A DNA stretch of 64,000 bases from Hyphomicrobiales bacterium (GTDB taxonomy: Bacteria > Pseudomonadota > Alphaproteobacteria > Rhizobiales > Xanthobacteraceae). Below are positions 32,650 through 40,477 of this stretch, one piece after another. The notes beneath the pieces are model-generated. The model had not been told where the DNA came from. It worked only from the letters and a program-made list of their open reading frames with translations, and made no database searches. The translations under genes were made by a program, and so were the position numbers. The DNA lies in NCBI GenBank assembly GCA_017305535.1, contig JAFKKN010000002.1:248001-312000 (forward strand), written 5' to 3'. How positions within the stretch are numbered: position 1 is the stretch's first letter; every line of letters begins with the position of its first letter.

Positions 32650-35019
32650 CTATTTCGCCGTATCCATCATTTCGACAATTCGGCTCGGCCGCAGCGGCAC
32701 GCAATTGACGTTAGCGCCCGTTCCCGCCAGCGCATCGGCGACCGCGTTGGTAATCGCGGCAAGTCCACCAATGACGCCGCCTTCTCCCATGCCCTTGAAG
32801 CCGCCTTCCGTGCTGGGCGACGGCGATTCCATGTGAGCCAGATCGAAATCCGGGATATCGAGCGCCGTGGGAACGAGGTAGTCCAGCAGATTGCCGCTGA
32901 GGAGCTGCCCCTCGCCGTCATAGACAATCTCTTCCATGAGAGCGCCCCCGATACCCTGGGCCGTCGCGCCTTGAACTTGTCCGTCCACAAGCAGAGGATT
33001 GATGGTGGTGCCGTTGTCGTGGACGACGACGTACTTCTCGATGCGCGTCGATCCGTCTTCCGGTCCGACGCTGACGATGGCGATGTGGATCGCGTTTCCG
33101 ATCGTTGCCATCGGCGGCTCATAGTAAGCGGTTGCTTCGAGGCCGGGTTGCTCGCCTTGCGGAAAGCCCATCGGATCGAACGAATACGCCACCTTGCCGA
33201 TCTCGGCGAAAGACACCGAAACGTCAGGCGCGTCGCTGCGCCGGGCACGGCTCCCCTCGAGAACAATGCTGGATGCATCGACATTCAGCACGAACCCCGC
33301 GAACCGCTTCAGCTTCTCCTGCAATTCACGCGCGGCTCGGATGATGGCGCCGCCACCGGTGATGGTGCCCCGGCTGGCAAAGGTGCCGGAGCCGTAGGGG
33401 ACGCTCGCGGTATCGCTCTGAACGATCGTAACGTCGTCATAATTCGCGCCGAGACGCTCGGCGACGAGTTGGGCGAAGACCGTTCCGTGACCCTGTCCGG
33501 AACTGGTGTGGCTGACATGGGCGAGAATCTGTCCGTCCTGATCGATCCTGATCAGAGCGCTCGCAATCCCCGGCACTGCCACCAATCCCCGCGCGCGCCA
33601 GGCTGCCGTGCTGAATCCCGAACCTTCCGAAAACTGACATATCCCGATTCCCCGGAGACGTCCGTTCACCAGACGATCGGCGGGCTGCGCGGCACGGAAA
33701 CGATCATAGTCGATCATCGCTCGCGCCCGGTCCAGCGCCGGCACGTAGCTGCCGGAATCGATCTGGCCGCCATGCGCGTGAGTGTAGGGAATTTCCTCGG
33801 GGCGAATCGTGTTGCGCAACCGCACATCGAGCGGATCGAGATTAAGCCGGCGCGCCAGCCGATCGATCAGGCCTTCGAGAACGAGGTAAGTGCCGGGGGC
33901 GCCCACGCCGCGAAACGCGCCGGTCGGCGCGGTATTGGTGCATACGCCGAAAGTGCGGAAGAACGAGTTCTGAATCTTGTACGGACCCGGAACGTAGCGC
34001 CGGGGCCCGATCACCTCCATCGCGCAGCCGAACGGAAAGCTCGAATACGCACCCGCATTTGAATACATCTTGACGCGCAACGCGGTGATGACGCCATCCT
34101 TCGTCGCGGCGATCGCAGCCTCGTAACGATGATCACGCGCATGAACGCTGGTCAGAAGATCCTCGCGGCGATCCTGAACCCACTTGATCGGCCGTCGAAA
34201 CTTCAGCGCGAGCGCCGTTGCGATGAACTCTTCCGGATAGATTTGCGATTTGATTCCGAAGCCGCCACCAAGGTCCGGAGCGACGACCCGGATCAGCGAT
34301 TCCGAAATCCCGAGATGCACCGACAGCGCCGAACGCACCAGGTGCGGCACCTGTGTCGACGTGTACAGGGTGACCGCGCCCGGGATATGGTCGCACATCG
34401 CAAGGCATCCTCGCGGCTCCAGCGACAGTCCAGCGATTCGGCCGATCTTGAATTCGTCTTCCACGACGACATCCGCCGCCGCGAACACGGCATCGAAGTC
34501 CGCGGTCTTGAACTCGTCGGCCATCAGGATGTTGTCGGGCGCATTGTCGTGAATCTGCGGCGCGCCATCCAGAGTAGCCTCGCGCGCGTCGGAAACGCCG
34601 GGCAGAACATCGTAATCGACGACGATCTGTTCGATCGCGTCCTGGGCAATATAGGGTGTTTCGGCCAGGACCACCGCCACCTGCTCGCCGACGAAGCGAA
34701 CCTTGTCCCGCGCCAGCGGATCGCGGCCGGTCGGACGATAGCTGGGATGATTGATCAGCGTGGTGACCGGCTTGATCAACGGCGCGAAGTCATCACCCGT
34801 CAACACGGCAACGACGCCGGGCAACGATAGCGCCGCGCTGGCATCGATGCCAACGATCCGGGCATGCGCGTGTGGACTCATGACAAACGCAAGATGCAAG
34901 GTGTGTCGCGGCTCGGGCAGGTCGTCGAGGAAACGCCCCCTGCCGCGCAGCAGATGCTCGTCCTCGCGGCGAAGCAGCGACCGCCCGACCAGACCTTCGC
35001 TGGGCTCATGCGCGTTCAT
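32650..35019 (-). CDS. Molybdenum hydroxylase large subunit (xanthine dehydrogenase/CoxL-like family)
   Basis: A 789-residue molybdopterin-binding subunit. It starts with the GRGRFLDDLPEPRHTLHLAFVMSPHAHARI pattern. Moco-binding DLGGGFGIKSQIYPEE, the GAFRGVGAPGTYLVLEGLIDRLARRL segment and the C-terminal KGMGEGGVIGGLAAITNAVADAL with the catalytic Glu are in place. The CO-dehydrogenase signature AYRCSFR is absent, so CO is not the substrate. Such enzymes insert water-derived oxygen next to ring nitrogen, e.g. nicotinate or picolinate 6-hydroxylation. Its start overlaps the small-subunit stop by 14 bases. Last gene of the operon that begins with the Rieske gene. Confidence 0.9.
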   Translation of the reverse strand: MNAHEPSEGLVGRSLLRREDEHLLRGRGRFLDDLPEPRHTLHLAFVMSPHAHARIVGIDASAALSLPGVVAVLTGDDFAPLIKPVTTLINHPSYRPTGRDPLARDKVRFVGEQVAVVLAETPYIAQDAIEQIVVDYDVLPGVSDAREATLDGAPQIHDNAPDNILMADEFKTADFDAVFAAADVVVEDEFKIGRIAGLSLEPRGCLAMCDHIPGAVTLYTSTQVPHLVRSALSVHLGISESLIRVVAPDLGGGFGIKSQIYPEEFIATALALKFRRPIKWVQDRREDLLTSVHARDHRYEAAIAATKDGVITALRVKMYSNAGAYSSFPFGCAMEVIGPRRYVPGPYKIQNSFFRTFGVCTNTAPTGAFRGVGAPGTYLVLEGLIDRLARRLNLDPLDVRLRNTIRPEEIPYTHAHGGQIDSGSYVPALDRARAMIDYDRFRAAQPADRLVNGRLRGIGICQFSEGSGFSTAAWRARGLVAVPGIASALIRIDQDGQILAHVSHTSSGQGHGTVFAQLVAERLGANYDDVTIVQSDTASVPYGSGTFASRGTITGGGAIIRAARELQEKLKRFAGFVLNVDASSIVLEGSRARRSDAPDVSVSFAEIGKVAYSFDPMGFPQGEQPGLEATAYYEPPMATIGNAIHIAIVSVGPEDGSTRIEKYVVVHDNGTTINPLLVDGQVQGATAQGIGGALMEEIVYDGEGQLLSGNLLDYLVPTALDIPDFDLAHMESPSPSTEGGFKGMGEGGVIGGLAAITNAVADALAGTGANVNCVPLRPSRIVEMMDTAK

Positions 35020-35512
35020 TGGCAGGATTTCCTTCACGCAGGGCCTTCGCCGCAAGCTTTACCGCGCCGACGATGTTGGCGTAACCGGTGCACCGGCAGA
35101 TGTTGTTGGTCAGCGCCAGACGAATCTCGCTCTCGGTCGGATCGGGATTCTCGGCAAGGAACTCCTTCGCCGTCATCAGGAAGCCCGGCGTGCAGAAGCC
35201 GCATTGCAACGCATGGGATTGATGGAAGGCCTCCTGGATCGGATGCAGCGCCGTCTCGCTTGCAAGCCCCTCGACGGTCGTGACCTCGCTGCCTTGCACG
35301 GCGATAGCGAAATGCAGACAGCTTCTGCTGGTCTTGCCGTCGATCAGCACCGTGCAAGCGCCGCAAACCCCATGCTCGCAACCGATGTGGGTGCCTTTAA
35401 GATCAAGCTCATGGCGAAGGAAATCGGCCAGCAGGTAGCGCGGCTCGATCAGCCGCGTGTAGCGGGTGCCGTTGACCGACAAGGTCACTTCGCATTTCGT
35501 GGACGTGGTCAA
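35006..35512 (-). CDS. Molybdenum hydroxylase small (2x[2Fe-2S]) subunit
   Basis: A 168-residue iron-sulfur subunit. The plant-type cluster ligands are in GCEHGVCGACTVL (Cys45, 50, 53) plus Cys65. The second, all-helical cluster uses CGFCTPG (Cys104, 107) and CRCTGY (Cys139, 141). It passes electrons from the molybdenum site toward the FAD subunit. It lies between the FAD-subunit and large-subunit genes, in the M-S-L order. Confidence 0.93.
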   Translation of the reverse strand: MTTSTKCEVTLSVNGTRYTRLIEPRYLLADFLRHELDLKGTHIGCEHGVCGACTVLIDGKTSRSCLHFAIAVQGSEVTTVEGLASETALHPIQEAFHQSHALQCGFCTPGFLMTAKEFLAENPDPTESEIRLALTNNICRCTGYANIVGAVKLAAKALREGNPANERA

Positions 35513-35573
35513 ATGTCATCCCTCACAGACTTAACACCCCGACGACAGAAATCGTCCGCTTGCGCGAACGTCG

Positions 35574-36434
35574 TCACACTCCCGCGGCCTGACACAACGT
35601 TTGCCTGACCATCTTCCCGATGACGCGACGGCGGTAGCCACTGTCCGCATGGAGATCGCTCGACGGGTCCAGCATCGGAAGCGCGGCATCGGCGGCGGCT
35701 CTCGCGGCGTCTTCGGAAACGCGCCGCCCGATCAGCGTTTGTTCCGCGTCGACAAGACGGATCGGTGTAGCCCCGCCGCCGACCGCCGCGATCCGGGCCG
35801 ACGTGCAGGTGCCGTCCGCGGCGATGTCGAGTTGCGTTGCGACCGCCGCGAGCGCGAACCCGTGTCCCCGGCTGCTGATCTTGGAAAACGCAACTCGGCT
35901 ATCGGCCTTGGCGACCGGAAGCCGGACCGCTTCCAGCATCTCGCCGGGCTCCATGCTGTTGCAAAGCTCCGACACGAAAAATTCGGCGGCGTCGATCTCG
36001 CGCATGCCTTGCTGGCTTCGGACCACGAACATCGCATCCAGTGCGACCGCGACAGCCGGCAGCTCGGCACACGGATCGGCGTGGGCCAAACTGCCGCAGA
36101 TCGTACTGCGGTTGCGGCTGGCCCGGCAGCCGACTTCCGGGAGTACCGCCGCCAACAACGGGCACGCGCTTTTGACCAGCTCCGAGGTGTTGGCCTCCTG
36201 CTGGCGAGTCAACGCACCAATGGTGAGACATCCGTCCACCACGCGGATGTAGGACAGTTCGTCGCAGTGATTGATGCTCACCAGTCCGCGAGGGCTCGCC
36301 ATTCTCATATTGAGGAGCGGCACCAGGCTTTGACCGCCGGCGAGAACACGGCCCTCGTCGCCATAGTGAGCGAGCCGTTCGAGGACCCCGGAGAGGTGCG
36401 TCGGAGCGGAAAATTCAAACACCGGTGGTTTCAC
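35574..36434 (-). CDS. Molybdenum hydroxylase medium (FAD) subunit
   Basis: A 286-residue FAD-binding subunit of the CoxM type: FEFSAPTHLSGVLERLAHYGDEGRVLAGGQSLVPLLNMRMASPRGLVSI holds the first FAD loop, and TICGSLAHADPCAELPAVAVALDA the second. I chose GTG at 36434, shortly after a GGACGGG; the only longer start is a TTG at 36470. It completes the three-subunit hydroxylase. Confidence 0.88.
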   Translation of the reverse strand: MKPPVFEFSAPTHLSGVLERLAHYGDEGRVLAGGQSLVPLLNMRMASPRGLVSINHCDELSYIRVVDGCLTIGALTRQQEANTSELVKSACPLLAAVLPEVGCRASRNRSTICGSLAHADPCAELPAVAVALDAMFVVRSQQGMREIDAAEFFVSELCNSMEPGEMLEAVRLPVAKADSRVAFSKISSRGHGFALAAVATQLDIAADGTCTSARIAAVGGGATPIRLVDAEQTLIGRRVSEDAARAAADAALPMLDPSSDLHADSGYRRRVIGKMVRQTLCQAAGV

Positions 36435-36588
36435 GTTTTCCCGTCCTGACTTCGTGGAGTTGCACGTCAATCATTTCCACAACCCGTTTGACCAACGGCC
36501 GGCGCGGGCCGCGCTCCGCGAGATTTGATCATCAAGGCGCGATATCAGGCAAGCGCCTTCGATCGCACCCCGCGTCTGCGGCCGTCCT

Positions 36589-37608
36589 TCACGCGGCGTG
36601 CGGCGCCAGGGCGCGAGACTGCGCGACCAGCGCAGCCGGCGCGACGAAAATTCCGTTGCTGACGATGGGTTCGCCATCGATCGAAATGGATTGGCTCCTC
36701 ACGATCCCGTCCGGATGATTCTCACCGCCGCCGGGGAGCCAGAACGGCACGCCGAATCCGATGGCGTTGTTGCCGCACGCTCTCATATCCTCGATGAAGG
36801 AACGCCCGGTCCAGCGCGCCGTCGGATGCACACCGACATTCAGGTGAATGATCTGGCCGTAGCTGCCATTGTTAGCCCGGCGCAGGACGCGATCCATGAT
36901 GAGCCGGTCGGCTCCCTCACCCTCGAGCCCGACAATCTGGTTATCCACCTCGAGAACAAGCGGCTTGTCGAGCGGCGTATAATATTCGTGCATCACCGAG
37001 CTGAGGACGATGCGACCACGAACCGTGTCGACGTCGAGCGGAATCGACAGCGATCCCGGCACGAAGAAGATGTTGTGCTTCGGCGAGCCTTTGCCGATCT
37101 TGAATTCGAAATCGCTTCCGCGCGGACAAGTGATCCGACACGACTTGCCAAGGGAGGCCACCATCAAGGCGCGAAAATCGGCGGTCATCTTCGCGATCGC
37201 CGCCAGATCGGCTTGCCCGAACAGCCGCTCCAGCCCCCGCGAGTCGATGTCTCCCGCGAGGCAGTAGCGAACCCCGCCGGTCTTCATGGCGTGATCGTGC
37301 GCCTCGCTGCCCGCCATGTAGGGCCAAGTCAAATCGATCCAGACGCCACGTGTCGCGGCGGCGGACGCCACCGCTTCGGAGATGTATGGATTCGCCAGCG
37401 CGCCTTGAACGGGCAAACGCGGCGCCTTGGTCACCAGCGGGCGCGCCCCGAGCATCACGGCCGCGGCGAGCAGCGCATCGGCCGCGACCGCATCGGTATC
37501 CGCATCGGTGGTGATGACGACATTCTCTCCCGGCTGAACCGACAGATAATCCTGGAGCAAGGCGCGCGCCGCCGGCACGGCTTCGGGCTGATGATCGGCA
37601 AGTCTCAT
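36589..37608 (-). CDS. NicX-like (2,5-dihydroxypyridine 5,6-dioxygenase family) ring-cleavage enzyme
   Basis: A 339-residue protein related to the M29-aminopeptidase-like fold that includes NicX. NicX holds Fe(II) with two His and one Asp; the equivalents are visible here as His255 in IIHLNVGVHPTARW and the His298-x-Asp300 pair in GENHPDGIVRSQS. The sequence around both sites lines up with NicX, although overall similarity looks low. NicX opens the 2,5-dihydroxypyridine ring to N-formylmaleamate. Given a molybdenum hydroxylase, oxygenases, amidases and maleate isomerase in the same regulon, a ring-opening role on a dihydroxylated N-heterocycle is the best guess. Automated pipelines might call it a leucyl aminopeptidase. 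It lies between the amidase and FAD-subunit genes. Confidence 0.72.
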   Translation of the reverse strand: MRLADHQPEAVPAARALLQDYLSVQPGENVVITTDADTDAVAADALLAAAVMLGARPLVTKAPRLPVQGALANPYISEAVASAAATRGVWIDLTWPYMAGSEAHDHAMKTGGVRYCLAGDIDSRGLERLFGQADLAAIAKMTADFRALMVASLGKSCRITCPRGSDFEFKIGKGSPKHNIFFVPGSLSIPLDVDTVRGRIVLSSVMHEYYTPLDKPLVLEVDNQIVGLEGEGADRLIMDRVLRRANNGSYGQIIHLNVGVHPTARWTGRSFIEDMRACGNNAIGFGVPFWLPGGGENHPDGIVRSQSISIDGEPIVSNGIFVAPAALVAQSRALAPHAA

Positions 37609-37649
37609 GGTGCATACCTCTGTTCAGGACAAATCGGGCGCGGCAAAGT

Positions 37650-39098
37650 TCACGCGAAGGACGGCGGCGCGACAAAGCCCCGGTAACAACGCTCGAGCAT
37701 GGCGGCGAAGGCGATACAGCGGAGATCGTGCCCCTGCGGGCCGATCACCTGCATGCCGATGGGAAGACCCTCGCCGGACAATCCGAGCGGCGTCACCGTC
37801 GACGGCAGATGAGCGAGCGCGGAGAATCCGACCCAGAACATCTGATCCGTCGCGGCAACGACATCGCCGTCGATTCGGATCGTCTGCTCCCAGCGCTTGC
37901 TGACATGATCGTGAGGCGTTGCAGGCGTGCTGCTCGCCGGACAGATCAAGAAATCCCACGACTGGAAGAACTCGGCCCAGGTCCGGCGCATCCGGTGACG
38001 CGTTTCATCGGTGCGAAACCAGTCGCGATGGCTCATGAGTTCCGCCCGCGCCGACTCGATTCGATAATTCGACTCGTCGGCCGTTACGCCGTCGAGAAAT
38101 TGCCTGGCCGCCTGAGCGGCCTCGTCGGTCAGCCCCGCCGACCCGGCCGCGCGAAGCAGCCGGAGGAATGTGAGTGTGGCCTGCTCAGGATCGAGCGCCG
38201 GCGCGGTCTCCTGCACGTGCGCTCCACGATCCGACAGAAACGTCGCAACCCTTTGAAGCTGCGCCCGGGTCTCGGCATCGACCCGCGCGGTCGGCGAATC
38301 CAGCATGACGGCGATCCGCAGATCGGCGAAGCCGCGCTGCTTCATAGGCGGCGGCGTCAGCGCCCAACAACCCCTGTCGAGCGAGTCAGGCCCGGCCATG
38401 ACGCCGAGCACCAATGCGAGATCGTCCGCCGTCCGCGCGATCGGACCGAGCGTCGACAAATCTCGCGGCGCGATGGCGCCGCCAAGTTCGTGCCCGGTCT
38501 GCGGCACGATGCCGTGCGTCGGACGATGACCGTAGACGCCGCAATAATGCGCCGGCACCCGCAACGAGCCCGCCGAATCGCTTCCCGCCTCGAAGGCGAC
38601 AAGTCCCGCCGCCACCGCCGCCGCGCCGCCACCGCTCGAGCCACCGGGCGTCCGGCCCGGATCCCATGGATTGTTGGTGCAGCCGTAAATGACGTTGTAG
38701 CTCTGCCAGTCCGCGAGATGGATCGGAACGTTGGATTTCCCGAAGATGACCGCGCCTGCCGCCTTGAGACGCTCGACCACCAGCATGTCGCGGTCCACCA
38801 GACGTCCCGCGAGGTGCGGCATCCCACGCGTCGTCGCGAGGCCCGCGACGTTGTAGGATTCCTTGACCGTGATCGGCAGTCCGTGAAGCGGCCCCCATAG
38901 TTCTCCGCGCGCCAGCGCCGCATCGGCCGCGTCGGCGTGTGCTCTCGAGCGATCGATGTCCTTCACCACGATGGCGTTGACGGTCGGATCGATCGCGTCC
39001 AGCCGCCGCAAATAGAGATCGAGCAGCTCGCGACACCCGATCCGCTTTTCCCGGATATCGAGCGCCAATCGCGCTGCGGAGCTGAATGCATAATCCAT
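37650..39098 (-). CDS. Amidase-signature-family amidohydrolase (cluster amidase 2)
   Basis: A 482-residue amidase-signature enzyme with Lys79 in LPITVKESYNVAG, cis-Ser in TPGGSSGGGAAAV (154/155) and nucleophile Ser178 in AGSDSAGSLRVPAHYCG. The nucleophile loop reads SAGS instead of the commoner xGGS. I chose the ATG at 39098 (AAGG about 11 bases before); 39140 is possible. It follows the Rieske gene and precedes the NicX-like gene, so it probably acts on the ring-opened amide. Having two amidases under the same operator type suggests two C-N cleavages, such as deformylation and deamidation. Confidence 0.87.
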   Translation of the reverse strand: MDYAFSSAARLALDIREKRIGCRELLDLYLRRLDAIDPTVNAIVVKDIDRSRAHADAADAALARGELWGPLHGLPITVKESYNVAGLATTRGMPHLAGRLVDRDMLVVERLKAAGAVIFGKSNVPIHLADWQSYNVIYGCTNNPWDPGRTPGGSSGGGAAAVAAGLVAFEAGSDSAGSLRVPAHYCGVYGHRPTHGIVPQTGHELGGAIAPRDLSTLGPIARTADDLALVLGVMAGPDSLDRGCWALTPPPMKQRGFADLRIAVMLDSPTARVDAETRAQLQRVATFLSDRGAHVQETAPALDPEQATLTFLRLLRAAGSAGLTDEAAQAARQFLDGVTADESNYRIESARAELMSHRDWFRTDETRHRMRRTWAEFFQSWDFLICPASSTPATPHDHVSKRWEQTIRIDGDVVAATDQMFWVGFSALAHLPSTVTPLGLSGEGLPIGMQVIGPQGHDLRCIAFAAMLERCYRGFVAPPSFA

Positions 39099-39186
39099 CG
39101 AGCGAGCCTTCACGATTTCAGGTTGATCGATTTCGCGCATGCATGCTTGCGCCGCCCCGCTTGCGCATGGCGGCGCAAGTCGCGCG

Positions 39187-40332
39187 CTATCCTTTGAATC
39201 CGGCGGGATCGCGGTCACCCAGAACGCGCCGAATGTGAGCATTGAGGAAGTTGTGCGCGGGCTTTTCCATCAGCGACATCCGCCCCGGAACGAACAGATC
39301 GGACGCCAGCGACTGTTGCAGGCTGTCGATCATCGTCAGGTCCTCGCCCAGCACGGCGTCCTGCCACTCCGAATAACGCTTCTCTTTCTCGCGAAGCTCG
39401 GGATCGAGCAGCGTTTCCGGCGGATACAGATTGTAACTGACCCAACGGCACTGCGTCAGCGACACCGGCCACAGCACGATCGGCCGAACGCTGTCCGAGC
39501 GGCCGAACAGCAACAGGTTCGGCGGCCGAATCCCGAGCGACGCGAAGGACTCGCCGCGATCCTCCAGCCATGGAATCGGCTTGTAGAGCGACTTCCCGCC
39601 GAACACGTTGGGCGCCGACTTATAGAAAACCGAATAGCCGCCGTCCTTCTTGAGCGAGGTGCCCTTGTCGTGCGCCCACTCGAAGCCCGTCTTCGCCAGC
39701 GTGTTCTCGTGCAGGACCGGCACGTGGTAAAAATCCATCAGGTTTTCGACCACGAGCTTCCAGTTGCAGTTGACGATGCGCTCGCGCTTGCCTCCGAGAC
39801 ACAAATCTCCGAGCCGCAAGAATCCAAAATCCTTCTCGAACTCGGCGATGAAGTCGGCGAATGATGGCGGATTGGAATCGAAGCAGATGAAGATGTTTCC
39901 TGCCCATTCGGACAGCGCCACCTCCTGCAAACTACACTTGCTCGGATCGAACCCTTCGATTCCCTCCATGCCGGGAGCGCCCTTCAGCCGACCGCCCAGA
40001 TCGTAGGTCCAGCCATGATAGGGGCAGACAAACGCCTTGGTGTTGCCCGCACCGCTGGCGATCGCTGCGCCACGATGAATGCACGCGTTGATAAACGCGC
40101 CGAGCTTGCCCTTCTTGTCGCGGCATACGACGACCGGCTCACCAAGAATCGATGTGGTCATATAGTCGCCCGGCGAGCTGACCTCCTCCACGCGCGCGAC
40201 CAGAAGCCATTCCTTGAGAAAGACGTTCTTCTTCTCGAGGTCAAAAAATTCCTGGGACGCATAGACATACTTCGGCGCATGGCTCGCAGCCTCAATCGGC
40301 TTGTTGATCTGGAGACTATCCTGACGCCCCAT
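39187..40332 (-). CDS. Rieske non-heme iron oxygenase, alpha subunit
   Basis: A 381-residue ring-hydroxylating or demethylating oxygenase. Rieske ligands are Cys84/His86 in NACIHRGAA and Cys103/His106 in VCPYHGWTYDLGG. The mononuclear iron site is in NWKLVVENLMDFYHVPVLHE (His203, His208). It adds oxygen to an aromatic or N-heterocyclic substrate using electrons from a reductase, most likely the class IB reductase at 22.1 kb. No beta subunit gene is nearby, so it may be an alpha-only oxygenase. First gene of a minus-strand operon through the molybdenum hydroxylase; the operator lies 33 bp before its start. Confidence 0.9.
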   Translation of the reverse strand: MGRQDSLQINKPIEAASHAPKYVYASQEFFDLEKKNVFLKEWLLVARVEEVSSPGDYMTTSILGEPVVVCRDKKGKLGAFINACIHRGAAIASGAGNTKAFVCPYHGWTYDLGGRLKGAPGMEGIEGFDPSKCSLQEVALSEWAGNIFICFDSNPPSFADFIAEFEKDFGFLRLGDLCLGGKRERIVNCNWKLVVENLMDFYHVPVLHENTLAKTGFEWAHDKGTSLKKDGGYSVFYKSAPNVFGGKSLYKPIPWLEDRGESFASLGIRPPNLLLFGRSDSVRPIVLWPVSLTQCRWVSYNLYPPETLLDPELREKEKRYSEWQDAVLGEDLTMIDSLQQSLASDLFVPGRMSLMEKPAHNFLNAHIRRVLGDRDPAGFKG

Positions 40333-40364
40333 CTTGACCCTCTCAATTATCTATCGACCAATCG

Positions 40365-40388
40365 ATATTGTACGTATACAAGCAATAT
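40365..40388 (+). promoter_or_regulatory. Cluster operator, copy D (Rieske operon/CoA ligase), the most symmetric copy
   Basis: ATATTG and CAATAT arms flank TACGTATACAAG; 9 of 12 half-site positions are symmetric. It sits between the divergent Rieske gene (33 bp) and CoA ligase gene (90 bp) and likely overlaps at least one promoter. Confidence 0.68.
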
Positions 40389-40477
40389 GACCAACCTTAG
40401 TCAAGGACTAATTCCAGAGTAGCGACCTCAGACTCTCCTCATCACCCTTGAAATGATGGATTCTGAAGCGATATCTC

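Noticed and set aside
32503-34062. Long plus-strand open frame of 519 codons
   Set aside because: It is antisense to the molybdenum hydroxylase large-subunit gene, has Arg/His-rich non-family content and is explained by high GC at third positions.
32650-35019. Aerobic CO dehydrogenase (CoxL) for the molybdenum subunit, given CoxG nearby
   Set aside because: The AYRCSFR active-site signature of CoxL is absent and the context is N-heterocycle catabolism.
36589-37608. Leucyl aminopeptidase (M29) for the NicX-like gene
   Set aside because: The His/HxD metal positions match NicX and no peptide-utilisation genes are nearby; aminopeptidase remains a weaker alternative.
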